From Streptomyces ferrugineus (GTDB lineage: Bacteria; Actinomycetota; Actinomycetes; Streptomycetales; Streptomycetaceae), in NCBI RefSeq assembly GCF_015160855.1, contig NZ_CP063373.1, forward strand, positions 7,130,001-7,194,000: DNA of 64,000 nucleotides. The letters run 5' to 3'. The position numbers were made by a program, and so were the translations under genes. The notes under the pieces were generated by a model. That model searched no databases. It had not been told where the DNA came from and worked only from the letters and a program-made list of their open reading frames with translations. Shown here in pieces: positions 40,290-49,014 of this stretch (the first letter of the stretch is position 1; every line of letters begins with the position of its first letter).

Positions 40290-41771
40290 TTATGACGTGC
40301 AGTCGTGGCCGTTCAGCGTGAAGTCGACGCCCGCCGAGTTCTCGCCCTCCCACGACGCCAGGAACCCGAAGGCCAGCTCGCCGCCCGCGGTGACGGTCTT
40401 GTTGTAGTCGGCGGCGGTGGCGGTGACCCGGGAGCCGTTCTGGGCGAAGCTCGCGTCCCACATCTGGCCGACCTGCTGGCCGTCGCGGAAGGACCAGGCG
40501 ACGCGCCAGTCGTCCAGGGCGCGTTCGGTGGTGACCTTGATGGTGGCCTGGAAGCCGTCGGGCCATTCGTTGACGAGTTCGTAGTCGACCGTGCAGTCCG
40601 CCGATGCGCTCGCGGACGGGTCAGGGTCGTCCTCGCGGGCCGTGGACGACTTGGTGCCCTGGGGCTCGGGGTCGGGGTTCTTCGGCTCGGGCGAGTCGTC
40701 GCCCGAGCCGGAGTCCGAGGGGGCCGGGGAGTCCGCGGAGGGCCGGGCGGCGGAGGCGGTCGGCAGCGTGAAGCCGGGGTCGGCGACCGGCTGGCGGTCG
40801 GAGGGGCCGTCGCCCGCCGTGGCGCCGTCGCCGGTGGAACCGCCCGGCATCATCGAGACCGCCAGGGCGAGTGCGGAGACGAGGACCGCGGCGACGAGGA
40901 GCCCGCTGCGCACGACGCGGGCCTTGTGCGCACCGGGGTTGGGCGGGTCCGCGTCCGTGTCCGCCGGGTCGGGGCGCCCGCCGAGGCGCACCTCGGTGGC
41001 CCGGCGGCGGCGCTCCAGGTAGGCGAGGCCGCCCCAGCCGATCACCCCGCCGGCCAGCGCCCCGGGCAGTCCGCCGCCGTGCAGCCGCAGACAGGCGGCG
41101 GCCTCGGCGCACTGCACACAGGTGGCGAGGTGGCGGGAGAGGTCGCCCGGGGTGTCGGCGCCGGTCGAGCGGGTGACGGCGTCGAGGAGGCGGGCGTAGC
41201 TGCGGCACTGCGCTTCCATCGGCGTGTCGAGGTGGTTGCGCTGGCAGCGGTCCCGGAACAGGCCGCGGACCTGGGCGAGTTCGTCGGCGACGGTGGCCGG
41301 GTCGAGGCCGAGCCGGCGGGCCACCACGGTCTGCGGCAGCGCCTCGACTTCGGCCAGCCACAGCAGGGCCGCGTCGGGTTCCTGCAGGTCGCGCAGTCCG
41401 CGCAGCGCGAGCGGGCGCCGCAGCGGGGGGCCGCTGTAGCGGGCGGCCTTGTCGGAGTTGAGCCACAGGCGCAGATCGGGGTCGAGGTCGTGGCCCCGGC
41501 CGTTCTCCTCCCAGGTGGCCGCCGTGGTGCGTACGGCGGTCAGGAGGAGGGGGATCCGGGGCAGCCGGGCCGGGCGGCGGCCCGCACTGCGGAAGGTCCC
41601 GGTCTCGGCCTCGCGGGCCTCACGTATGCCGGCGGAAAACGCCTCCGCGGCGAGCTGGTTGGCGGCCGAGGAGCCGGCCGTGCACAGATCGGCGTACGAC
41701 AGCACGGCGTCCCAGCACTCGGAGAACAGCGCTGCCTCGGTGGCGTCCTGGGGAGTCGGCAGGTCGGGCAT
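40290..41771 (-). CDS. Sigma-factor-like membrane protein with external CBM2 cellulose-binding domain
   Basis: A 493-residue protein joining three parts. Residues about 10-180 are helical and resemble an ECF sigma factor; 137-180 (LWLAEVEALPQTVVARRLGLD and following) look like region 4. A zinc-finger-like HLATCVQC (H214, C218, C221) follows, as in anti-sigma factors. One membrane segment (289-308) and an ~80-residue Pro/Ser/Asp linker lead to a CBM2 domain (393-493) bracketed by C393 and C491, with tryptophans at 403, 422, 426, 438 and 474. Inside-out topology suggests a polysaccharide sensor. The ATG at 41771 is chosen over an upstream extension. Whether the sigma-like part binds polymerase is unknown. 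Confidence 0.82.
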   Translation of the reverse strand: MPDLPTPQDATEAALFSECWDAVLSYADLCTAGSSAANQLAAEAFSAGIREAREAETGTFRSAGRRPARLPRIPLLLTAVRTTAATWEENGRGHDLDPDLRLWLNSDKAARYSGPPLRRPLALRGLRDLQEPDAALLWLAEVEALPQTVVARRLGLDPATVADELAQVRGLFRDRCQRNHLDTPMEAQCRSYARLLDAVTRSTGADTPGDLSRHLATCVQCAEAAACLRLHGGGLPGALAGGVIGWGGLAYLERRRRATEVRLGGRPDPADTDADPPNPGAHKARVVRSGLLVAAVLVSALALAVSMMPGGSTGDGATAGDGPSDRQPVADPGFTLPTASAARPSADSPAPSDSGSGDDSPEPKNPDPEPQGTKSSTAREDDPDPSASASADCTVDYELVNEWPDGFQATIKVTTERALDDWRVAWSFRDGQQVGQMWDASFAQNGSRVTATAADYNKTVTAGGELAFGFLASWEGENSAGVDFTLNGHDCTS

Positions 41772-41961
41772 GGGTCTCCTGCATCCACATGCGAGGTCAA
41801 CTCGCCATATTGGCAGTGGAGTTGGGGGGAACCTCGCGGCAGGACATGAGCCTTTCACGTGAAGAACACAACTGACAAGCGCCGTGTTCACATGTCATGA
41901 CAGGCCGTCGCGTCCCTGCAACTCCAGCCACTTGTACGGACGCGAGCCCCGTTCGTCTCAA
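41772..41961. other. Gap with nested inverted repeats between the CBM2 protein and radical SAM genes
   Basis: This 190-bp gap holds the start region of the CBM2 protein gene and the end of the radical SAM gene, both leftward. It contains the perfect palindrome TTCACGTGAA (41854-41863) and directly beside it GAACAC (41864-41869) paired with GTGTTC (41884-41889). These could be an operator or a weak terminator. No promoter boxes are convincing. Confidence 0.4.
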
Positions 41962-43281
41962 CTACACCGTCACCTTCTCCTCGGCCGGGAGGCTGTCCAT
42001 GAAGGAGCTCACCGAGAACACCGCGCGGCCGGGGCCGGGCGGGCCGTAGCCGGGGGGCGAGGACAGGCCGAAGTCCTCCATCGTCTGGCGATAGGCCTGC
42101 AGCAGCCGGATGTGGTACTCCAGCGGGGCGCCCTGCGGGTTGGCCTTGCCGAGCGGGGTGGTCGGCTCGGGGCACCAGGTGGTGAAGCGGGGCGTGATGC
42201 CCTGGGACATGAAGAAGCGCAGGCCCTCGGTGGTGGACGCGATGGCCTCGTCGACCGTCTTGAAGCCGAAGGGCTCCGCCATCTCCACGCCCGCGACGAA
42301 GTTGGGGATGACGTTGCGGGCACCGAAGACGTCGGCCGAGTCGAGGATGCGCCTGTGCCACTCGTCGCGGCCGACGTAGCGCTCCTTGCCCGGGCAGTAC
42401 ATCTTGAAGAGGTACTCGTCCCACACCTCGTAGTTGGGGTGGTAGATCTGCACGCCGTAGTCCTTGAACCGCTGCACGTCGTCCTTGGGCAGCGCCTGTG
42501 CGACGACCTTGCCGATCCAGCGGCCGGGGAAGCGCTCCTCGATGGCCTTGGCGTAGTGGCCGTAGAAGTCGGCCTCGTCGCGGCCGGAGACCGTCTTGGT
42601 GATGGCGCCGCCGGTGAGGGTGTAGGCGGTGGAGGCCTTGGCGGTGTCGTACCGGTCGATGATCTCGAGGGCCTCCAGGACCTCCTCGACGTCCTTCACC
42701 CCGGTGTACGGGCGGCCGGCCGCCTTGTGCTGGCGCCAGTTGTGGTTGATGTCGCAGTACTGGCACTCCTCCTTGGCGCCGAAGTACTGGCAGACCCGGA
42801 AGACGGTGAGGTAGATCAGGTAGCCCCACTGGATGGTCGGGGCGACCTCCATCACCGACTTCCCGTTGGCGAGGGTGTGCCGGTAGTACTCCGGCATCGG
42901 CGGCACTCCGACGTCGGCGATCCGCTTGCCGTCGAGGTAGAGGCCGAGCACGCCGTCGTCGCCGGCGGCCACGCGGTACGGCGACGTCGGGTTCACGCGC
43001 ACCGAGACGACGGTGCGGCGCAGGTCGTACGGGCCGCCGGTGAGGATGATCTCCTCCGGCGGGCGGCGCAGCGCGGCCTCGCCGAGCTCGGGCAGGGTGC
43101 CGTGGTCGAAGGAGAAGATGAAGTACGACTTCGGCTTGACCTCACCGCCCTCGTTGTCGCTGAGGGCCGACGGGTCGAAGGCCACTCCGCCCCGGAGCAG
43201 ATCCTCCTTGAAGACGGCTTCACGCGGAACGTGCGGGAACCTCTCCATCAGATCCTCGACCAGTGCGGTGCGGCTGCCCAT
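41962..43281 (-). CDS. Radical SAM protein with noncanonical C-x8-C-x2-C cluster motif
   Basis: A 439-residue enzyme. The likely [4Fe-4S] ligands are C164, C173 and C176 in VCQYFGAKEECQYCDINHNW, a C-x8-C-x2-C spacing instead of the usual C-x3-C-x2-C. Downstream features fit a radical SAM barrel: YTLTGGAITKTV as SAM-binding GGE-like region, and HPNYEVWDEYLFKMYCPGKE. A preceding domain of ~150 residues (RVNPTSPYRVAAGDDGVLGL) is family-specific. I cannot name the reaction. It stands alone, with no precursor peptide or cofactor pathway gene beside it, and is divergent from the TetR gene. Confidence 0.8.
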   Translation of the reverse strand: MGSRTALVEDLMERFPHVPREAVFKEDLLRGGVAFDPSALSDNEGGEVKPKSYFIFSFDHGTLPELGEAALRRPPEEIILTGGPYDLRRTVVSVRVNPTSPYRVAAGDDGVLGLYLDGKRIADVGVPPMPEYYRHTLANGKSVMEVAPTIQWGYLIYLTVFRVCQYFGAKEECQYCDINHNWRQHKAAGRPYTGVKDVEEVLEALEIIDRYDTAKASTAYTLTGGAITKTVSGRDEADFYGHYAKAIEERFPGRWIGKVVAQALPKDDVQRFKDYGVQIYHPNYEVWDEYLFKMYCPGKERYVGRDEWHRRILDSADVFGARNVIPNFVAGVEMAEPFGFKTVDEAIASTTEGLRFFMSQGITPRFTTWCPEPTTPLGKANPQGAPLEYHIRLLQAYRQTMEDFGLSSPPGYGPPGPGRAVFSVSSFMDSLPAEEKVTV

Positions 43282-43466
43282 CGTGTCTCTCCATCTGGAT
43301 CGGATGTACGACTCCTCACGGTATCCGTTGCTTGAGAGCCGTCTTGGACTCGGCCCCTCTCACATGTCCGGCCTTTCTGCCGAAAAGCTTCGTGCCGGTG
43401 CCACCAAAGCAGACCAGGCGGGCCTTGGGCATCGACTTCGCGCTGCCCCCATGAGGCGGAGGCGAA

Positions 43467-43515
43467 CGGAGTGAGTACTTACTCATTGACGGAGTGAGTA
43501 CTCACTCCGTACTCT
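43467..43515 (+). promoter_or_regulatory. TetR promoter with 20-bp palindromic operator, predicted leaderless
   Basis: The perfect palindrome CGGAGTGAGTACTCACTCCG spans 43490-43509. A second imperfect copy is at 43467-43486, 23 bp centre to centre. A -35 TTGACG (43486-43491) and -10 TACTCT (43510-43515) flank the palindrome with an 18-nt spacer. Transcription would then start about 7 nt on, at the ATG (43523), and there is no ribosome site, so the mRNA is predicted to be leaderless. Confidence 0.75.
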
Positions 43516-43522
43516 CGCGGGC

Positions 43523-44134
43523 ATGACCGCACCCGAGGAGAACCAGACCACCCGACGTCGCGCCCCCGCCATGTCGCCGGCGCAGCGCCGTGAAATGATC
43601 ATCCAGACCGCGATCCCGCTGATCACCGAGTACGGCGCCGCCGTGACCACCGCGAAGATCGCCCGCGCCGCAGGCATCGGCGAGGGCACGATCTTCCGCG
43701 TCTTCACCGACAAGGACGAGCTGCTGCAGGCATGCATGGCCGAGGCGCTCTCCCCCGAGCACGCGATCCGCGAGCTCGACGCGATCGACGTGTCCCAGCC
43801 GCTGCCCGACCGGCTCGCGGAGGCGGCCGAGGCGCTGCAGGCGCACATGGACAGGATGGGCGCGATCCTCGGTTCGCTGGGGCATCGTGGCGGCAAGCAC
43901 CCCGGCACGGTGCGCGGCGCGGGCCGCGACGAGTCGATGACCCGTGTCCGTGCGGCCCTCGCGGAGCTGCTGGAGCCCGACAAGGCCGCCCTGCGCCGGC
44001 CGCCGGAGCAGATCGCCGCCCTCTTCTTCGGGCTGCTCTTCACCCAGCCGCGCACAGAGGACGAGCCCGACCTGACCCCGCAGGAGCTGGTGGAGGTCTT
44101 CCTGCACGGGGCGCTCTCGGGGGCCGTCAAGTGA
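43523..44134 (+). CDS. TetR-family transcriptional regulator
   Basis: A 203-residue repressor. The TetR HTH is at about residues 22-68 (IIQTAIPLITEYGAAVTTAK, IARAAGIGEGTIFRVFTDKD). A helical ligand domain follows. Palindromic operators cover its own promoter, indicating autorepression. The stop overlaps the GTG of the membrane protein gene (GTGA), so both are one regulated unit. The divergent radical SAM gene may share the operator. Ligand unknown. Confidence 0.92.
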   Translation: MTAPEENQTTRRRAPAMSPAQRREMIIQTAIPLITEYGAAVTTAKIARAAGIGEGTIFRVFTDKDELLQACMAEALSPEHAIRELDAIDVSQPLPDRLAEAAEALQAHMDRMGAILGSLGHRGGKHPGTVRGAGRDESMTRVRAALAELLEPDKAALRRPPEQIAALFFGLLFTQPRTEDEPDLTPQELVEVFLHGALSGAVK

Positions 44135-44544
44135 GCGCGCGGAGAAGACGCCTGTGGGTGACGGCCCTGGCCGTCCTGGCCCCGGTCCTGGTGTGGCTGG
44201 TCGCGACCCCAGTGCTGGGGCACCGGCTGCGGATCGCCGACGGCGAGCAGACGCTCGACATCGGCGCCGTGCCCGTGGCGGTCGTCGCACTGCTCGCGTC
44301 ACTCTCCGGCTGGGGGCTGCTGGCCGCCCTGGAGCGGTTCGGGGCGCGGCGCGCCCGCGCCATCTGGACCGGGGTGGCCGGCGCCGTACTCGCTGTGTCC
44401 TTCCTGCCGTTGATCGGCGACGGCATGGACGGCGGCACCCGGTTCTTCCTCGCTCTGATGCACCTGGTGGTGGCGGCGGTGCTGATCCCGGGGCTGGGCG
44501 GCAGGCCCCCGGGGCGGGAGCCGGTGTCGCCAGGGCCTGTGTGA
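44131..44544 (+). CDS. DUF6069-like four-helix membrane protein
   Basis: A 137-residue membrane protein with four hydrophobic segments (LWVTALAVLAPVLVWLVATP, VPVAVVALLASLSGWGLLAA, AIWTGVAGAVLAVSFLPL, FFLALMHLVVAAVLIPGL). The arrangement matches DUF6069 proteins, often coupled to TetR genes. GTG at 44131 overlaps the TetR stop. Function unknown; an efflux or stress role is only a guess. Confidence 0.78.
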   Translation: MSARRRRLWVTALAVLAPVLVWLVATPVLGHRLRIADGEQTLDIGAVPVAVVALLASLSGWGLLAALERFGARRARAIWTGVAGAVLAVSFLPLIGDGMDGGTRFFLALMHLVVAAVLIPGLGGRPPGREPVSPGPV

Positions 44545-44606
44545 CGTCGTGATCAGTCTCGCCGATCCGGATCCGTCTGGAAGGCGGATCCGGCAGGAAG
44601 ACGATC

Positions 44607-44730
44607 GTGACGCGCAGGCAACTCACCGACAGGCATGGGAAGTGGAGCGTCATCTTGGCTGCGACGGGACTGACCGCCTTGACCGCCACACCGGCCACCG
44701 CCGCGGTGCCAGCCTGGTCCTCCTCAGGCC
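44607..44730 (+). pseudogene. Signal-peptide stub of a truncated secreted protein
   Basis: From GTG 44607, with AGGAAG upstream, a typical Sec signal is encoded (RHGKWSVILAATGLTALTAT, cleavage near ATA-AV), followed by PAWSSSGLPLQ. The frame then runs antisense into the 3' end of the dehydrogenase gene (stop at 44724) and loses any coding character. It appears to be the 5' end of a lost secreted-protein gene. A genuine ~68-residue secreted peptide cannot be excluded. Confidence 0.4.
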
Positions 44731-45731
44731 TCCCGCTCCAGCACCCCCGGATCCACCGGATACGCCAACTCCCCTCCCGACCACAGCCGTTCCGCCTCCT
44801 GCGCGACCGCTAGCCCCAGCCGGGCCACCTCGTTCCCCTGTGAACCGGCCAGATGCGGGGTGATGAAGGCGTTCGGCAGGTCGTACAGGGGTGAGTCGGT
44901 GGGCAGCGGCTCGGGGTCGGTGACGTCGAGGATCGCGGTGAGGCGGCCGGTGCGCAGCTCGGTGATCAGGGCGTCGTGGTCGAGCAGGCCGCCGCGCGCG
45001 GTGTTGATCAGGACCGCTCCGTCGCGCATCAGGGCCAGCTCGCGGGCGCCGACGAGGTGGTGGGTCTCCGGGGTCTCGGGGGCGTGGACGGTCACGATGT
45101 CCGAGGTGCGCAGGAGGTCGTCCAGGGGAAGGAGGGGGACGCCGAGGGCGGCGGCGCCCTCCTCGTCGACGTACCGGTCGGTGAGGCCGACGGCCAGGTC
45201 GAAGGGGCGCAGCAGGTCGATCACCTTGCGGCCGATACGGGAGGCCCCGATGACGCCGACCCGGCGGCCGTGGTTGCCGATGCCGGGGACCAGCCCCCAG
45301 CCGGGGAAGGCGCGCTCGGTGCGCAGACGGTCGCGGGCGGCGAAGAGGTCCTTGCCGGCGAGCAGGATCATGGCCAGCGTGTACTCGGCGACCGGCACGG
45401 CGTTGGCCGCCGCCGCCGAGCTCACCGCGATGTCCCGCCGCCACAGCTCGGGCGTGGCGAGGCCCTTGACCGAGCCGGCCGAGTGCAGCACGGCGCGCAG
45501 CTCGGGGGCGGCGTCGAGCACGGCCGCGTCGAGGCGGGGGCAGCCCCAGCCGGTGACCAGGATCTCGGTGCGGGCGAGCGCCTCGGCGACGCCGGGGTCC
45601 GTGAAGTCCTCGGCGACCAGCGCGGGATCGATGTCCACGAACTCCCGCAGCCGTGCCAGCACCGGGGGCGGAAAGACGAGCGGCACGTTCTCGGCGGTCA
45701 TGGCGAACAGAGCCTGGGGACGCTCGGGCAA
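44724..45731 (-). CDS. D-2-hydroxyacid dehydrogenase (NAD-dependent)
   Basis: A 335-residue oxidoreductase. The NAD-binding Rossmann motif is GNHGRRVGVIGASRIGRKVI (about residues 153-172), where the usual GxGxxG reads GASRIG. Catalytic residues are in NTARGG (Arg), DVTDPEPLP (Glu) and ITPHLAGSQ (His). The family reduces 2-oxo acids such as glyoxylate or hydroxypyruvate. TTG at 45731 is chosen because GGAAGG lies 7 nt upstream; ATG ten codons later is an alternative. It is divergent from aldO, with an inverted repeat between them. Confidence 0.88.
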   Translation of the reverse strand: MPERPQALFAMTAENVPLVFPPPVLARLREFVDIDPALVAEDFTDPGVAEALARTEILVTGWGCPRLDAAVLDAAPELRAVLHSAGSVKGLATPELWRRDIAVSSAAAANAVPVAEYTLAMILLAGKDLFAARDRLRTERAFPGWGLVPGIGNHGRRVGVIGASRIGRKVIDLLRPFDLAVGLTDRYVDEEGAAALGVPLLPLDDLLRTSDIVTVHAPETPETHHLVGARELALMRDGAVLINTARGGLLDHDALITELRTGRLTAILDVTDPEPLPTDSPLYDLPNAFITPHLAGSQGNEVARLGLAVAQEAERLWSGGELAYPVDPGVLEREA

Positions 45732-45773
45732 CGAAGTACCTTCCCACTGGGCCGCCCCACCGGGCTGCGGAAA

Positions 45774-47109
<1,336 letters not shown>

Positions 47110-47140
47110 TCCTGGGAGGACTTCGTAAACCCCCTTTCCT

Positions 47141-47175
47141 AACCCCTTGTCGAAAGTTCCCGCACGCCATAGCCT
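47141..47175 (+). promoter_or_regulatory. Promoter of the ROK regulator gene with shared element
   Basis: A -35 TTGTCG (47147-47152) and -10 TAGCCT (47170-47175) have a 17-nt spacer. The -35 lies in AACCCCTTGTCGAAA (47141-47155), repeated almost exactly at the sugar ABC operon promoter (48888-48902). GACTTCGT lies upstream at 47119-47126. Confidence 0.65.
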
Positions 47176-47226
47176 TGCGCCGCGCCGGTGCCGACGACGA
47201 CCCGGCATGACGTGAAGGGACGGGGC

Positions 47227-48528
47227 ATGGCCAGCCCGGCGAAGCGCACATCACGCGACATCCGCACCGCGAACCGCTACGAGGTGCTGCGCCAGATCAT
47301 CGCCGCGTCGCCGACCTCCCGGCAGGAGCTGGCGGCGGCCACCGGGCTGAGCCTGGCCACCGTGGCCACGCTCGTGGGCGAGCTGCTCGACCTCCATATG
47401 ATCACCGAGGTCGGGTTCGAGGACTCGGCCGGGGGCCGCCCGCGGGGGCTCGTGGCGGTCAACGCCTCGGGCGGCGCGTTGATCGGCGTCGACATCGCGG
47501 AGACCTACGTCCATGTCGAGCTGTTCGACCTCGCGTTGAACGTGCTGGCCCGCGCCGAGGAGGACGTCCGCCCCGGCGAGAACCTCCCCGCGCAGATGGT
47601 CGGCCATGTGGCCGCCGCCGTCGGCTCGGTGGTGGCACAGGCCGGCGTCGAGGGCGCTCGGGTGCTCGGCGTGGGCGTGAGCGTGCCGGGGCAGGTGGAC
47701 CGGGCCACCGGCATGTCCGAGTACGCGCCCAACTGGGACTGGCACGACGTGCCGCTGCTCGACCTGCTCACCGAGCACATCGCCTACCCGCTCTACCTGG
47801 ACAACCCGCTGCGCGCCGTCGCGGTGGCCGAGCTGTGGTTCGGGGCCGCGCGCGGGCACGGGGACGCCGTGGTGGTCAACCTCGGGACCGGCGTGGGCGC
47901 CGGGCTCGTCCTGGGCGGTGGGCTGCACCGGGGCGTGAGCAACAGCGCCGGCGAGTGGGGCCACACCACGATCGTGCTGGACGGCCGGCTGTGCCGCTGC
48001 GGCAAGCACGGCTGCGTGGAGGCGTACGTCGGCGCGTCCGGAATCATGCTGAACCTGCGGGAGTTGAGCCCCGACAGCGCGCTGCTGCACCCCGAGGACC
48101 AGACGGCCACCATCGCCGCGCTGGCCGAGGGTCTGCGGGCGCAGGACCCGGTGGCGCTCAAGACGGTCCGGGACACCGCCCGTTACTTGGGCGTCGGCAT
48201 CGCCGACCTGGTCAACCTGCTCAACCCCGAGGTGGTCGTGCTCAGCAGCTGGGTCGCCGCCGCCCTCGGCGAGCCCCTGGTCGCCGAGGTCCGCGAGGCC
48301 GTCGCCCGGCACGCGCTGCCGCGCCCGATGTCCTCCACCGAGATCGTCCTCTCCCCGATCCCCACCGACCCGGCGTGCCTGGGCGCGGCGACGTTCGCGC
48401 TGGAGGGGGCGCTGCAGTCGGTCGGGCAGAAGACCTCGCCGGCCGGCCAGAAGGGCTCGTCGGTGAGGCAGAAGGCGGACAAGCGAACCACCCCGGCGAG
48501 GGGCCGTACCGGACCGCTCTCGGGATGA
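47227..48528 (+). CDS. ROK-family transcriptional regulator
   Basis: A 433-residue regulator. A winged HTH leads (YEVLRQIIAASPTSRQELAA, TGLSLATVATLVGELLDL), then an actin-like ROK domain. The ATP loop reads IGVDIAETYVHVELF. The zinc site is CRCGKHGCVEAY, and GVGAGLVLGGGLHRGVSNSA carries the ROK signature. The EWGH motif lies between them. Catalytic sugar kinase residues are present, though such regulators usually bind sugars without phosphorylating them. It stands upstream of the sugar ABC operon and shares a promoter element with it. ATG 47227 with AAGGGACGG upstream. The last ~45 residues are a lysine-rich tail. Confidence 0.92.
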   Translation: MASPAKRTSRDIRTANRYEVLRQIIAASPTSRQELAAATGLSLATVATLVGELLDLHMITEVGFEDSAGGRPRGLVAVNASGGALIGVDIAETYVHVELFDLALNVLARAEEDVRPGENLPAQMVGHVAAAVGSVVAQAGVEGARVLGVGVSVPGQVDRATGMSEYAPNWDWHDVPLLDLLTEHIAYPLYLDNPLRAVAVAELWFGAARGHGDAVVVNLGTGVGAGLVLGGGLHRGVSNSAGEWGHTTIVLDGRLCRCGKHGCVEAYVGASGIMLNLRELSPDSALLHPEDQTATIAALAEGLRAQDPVALKTVRDTARYLGVGIADLVNLLNPEVVVLSSWVAAALGEPLVAEVREAVARHALPRPMSSTEIVLSPIPTDPACLGAATFALEGALQSVGQKTSPAGQKGSSVRQKADKRTTPARGRTGPLSG

Positions 48529-49014
48529 GGCGGGTCGTGGCGATCGCTGGTGGTCGCGATCTCCCGTACACCCCGGTCGAGGCCGATGGCGCGGCCGGTG
48601 GTGTCCGGCGACTGGACCACGCCCGGCACGATCCCGCCCGCCGGGTGACCTGCCAGGTGCTTCCCCTTGCGCCGAGGCATCCGGCCCGCTGCCGCACCGG
48701 CACCCGGCTCTTGATGTCCGTGATCACCCGCGCACCGCGCCCCGATCGCACGCCGTCGCCCCAACCGCAGAACACGGGTGCGCATGTCCGCGTTTCCGGC
48801 TCCACCGGGCGGCCGCACGCGCACCGGACTGACCCCGTCACGTCCGGTATCCCGAACGTTGCACAACGCTTCGTGCAGACTTCGTCCAACCCCTTGCCGA
48901 AGCCTTAGCCGAAGGTTAACGTCCCGCACCGCAACCCCATTTGAGCCATCTGGCGCTGAGCCGCACCAGCAATGGGCACAGGGCCGCAGCCGCACTCGAG
49001 ACAAGGACGTCAGC
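48529..49014. other. 486-bp gap upstream of the sugar importer operon
   Basis: No gene is apparent; long open frames here look like shadow frames. The right end holds the importer promoter at 48888-48922 and a small inverted repeat CGTTG-CA-CAACG at 48857-48868. I see nothing specific in 48530-48850. Confidence 0.5.
48878..48922 (+). promoter_or_regulatory. Promoter of the sugar ABC importer / beta-galactosidase operon
   Basis: A -35 TTGCCG (48894-48899) and -10 TAACGT (48917-48922) have a 17-nt spacer. The -35 sits in AACCCCTTGCCGAAG (48888-48902), 13 of 15 bases identical to the element at the ROK promoter. GACTTCGT (48878-48885) also recurs, but 2 rather than 14 nt upstream of the shared element. 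Two CCTT(A)GCCGAAG repeats follow in tandem. The ROK protein is the likely binder. Confidence 0.65.

Noticed and set aside
48857..48868. CGTTG-CA-CAACG inverted repeat near the sugar importer promoter as a second site for the MarR-like regulator of 6325
   Set aside because: Spacing differs from the cluster at 6146-6267, it is a single copy, and nothing links that regulator to this operon.
48730..48900. Frame upstream of the binding-protein ATG (48778) as an N-terminal extension
   Set aside because: It would precede the promoter boxes, and the lipoprotein signal requires the start at 49015.
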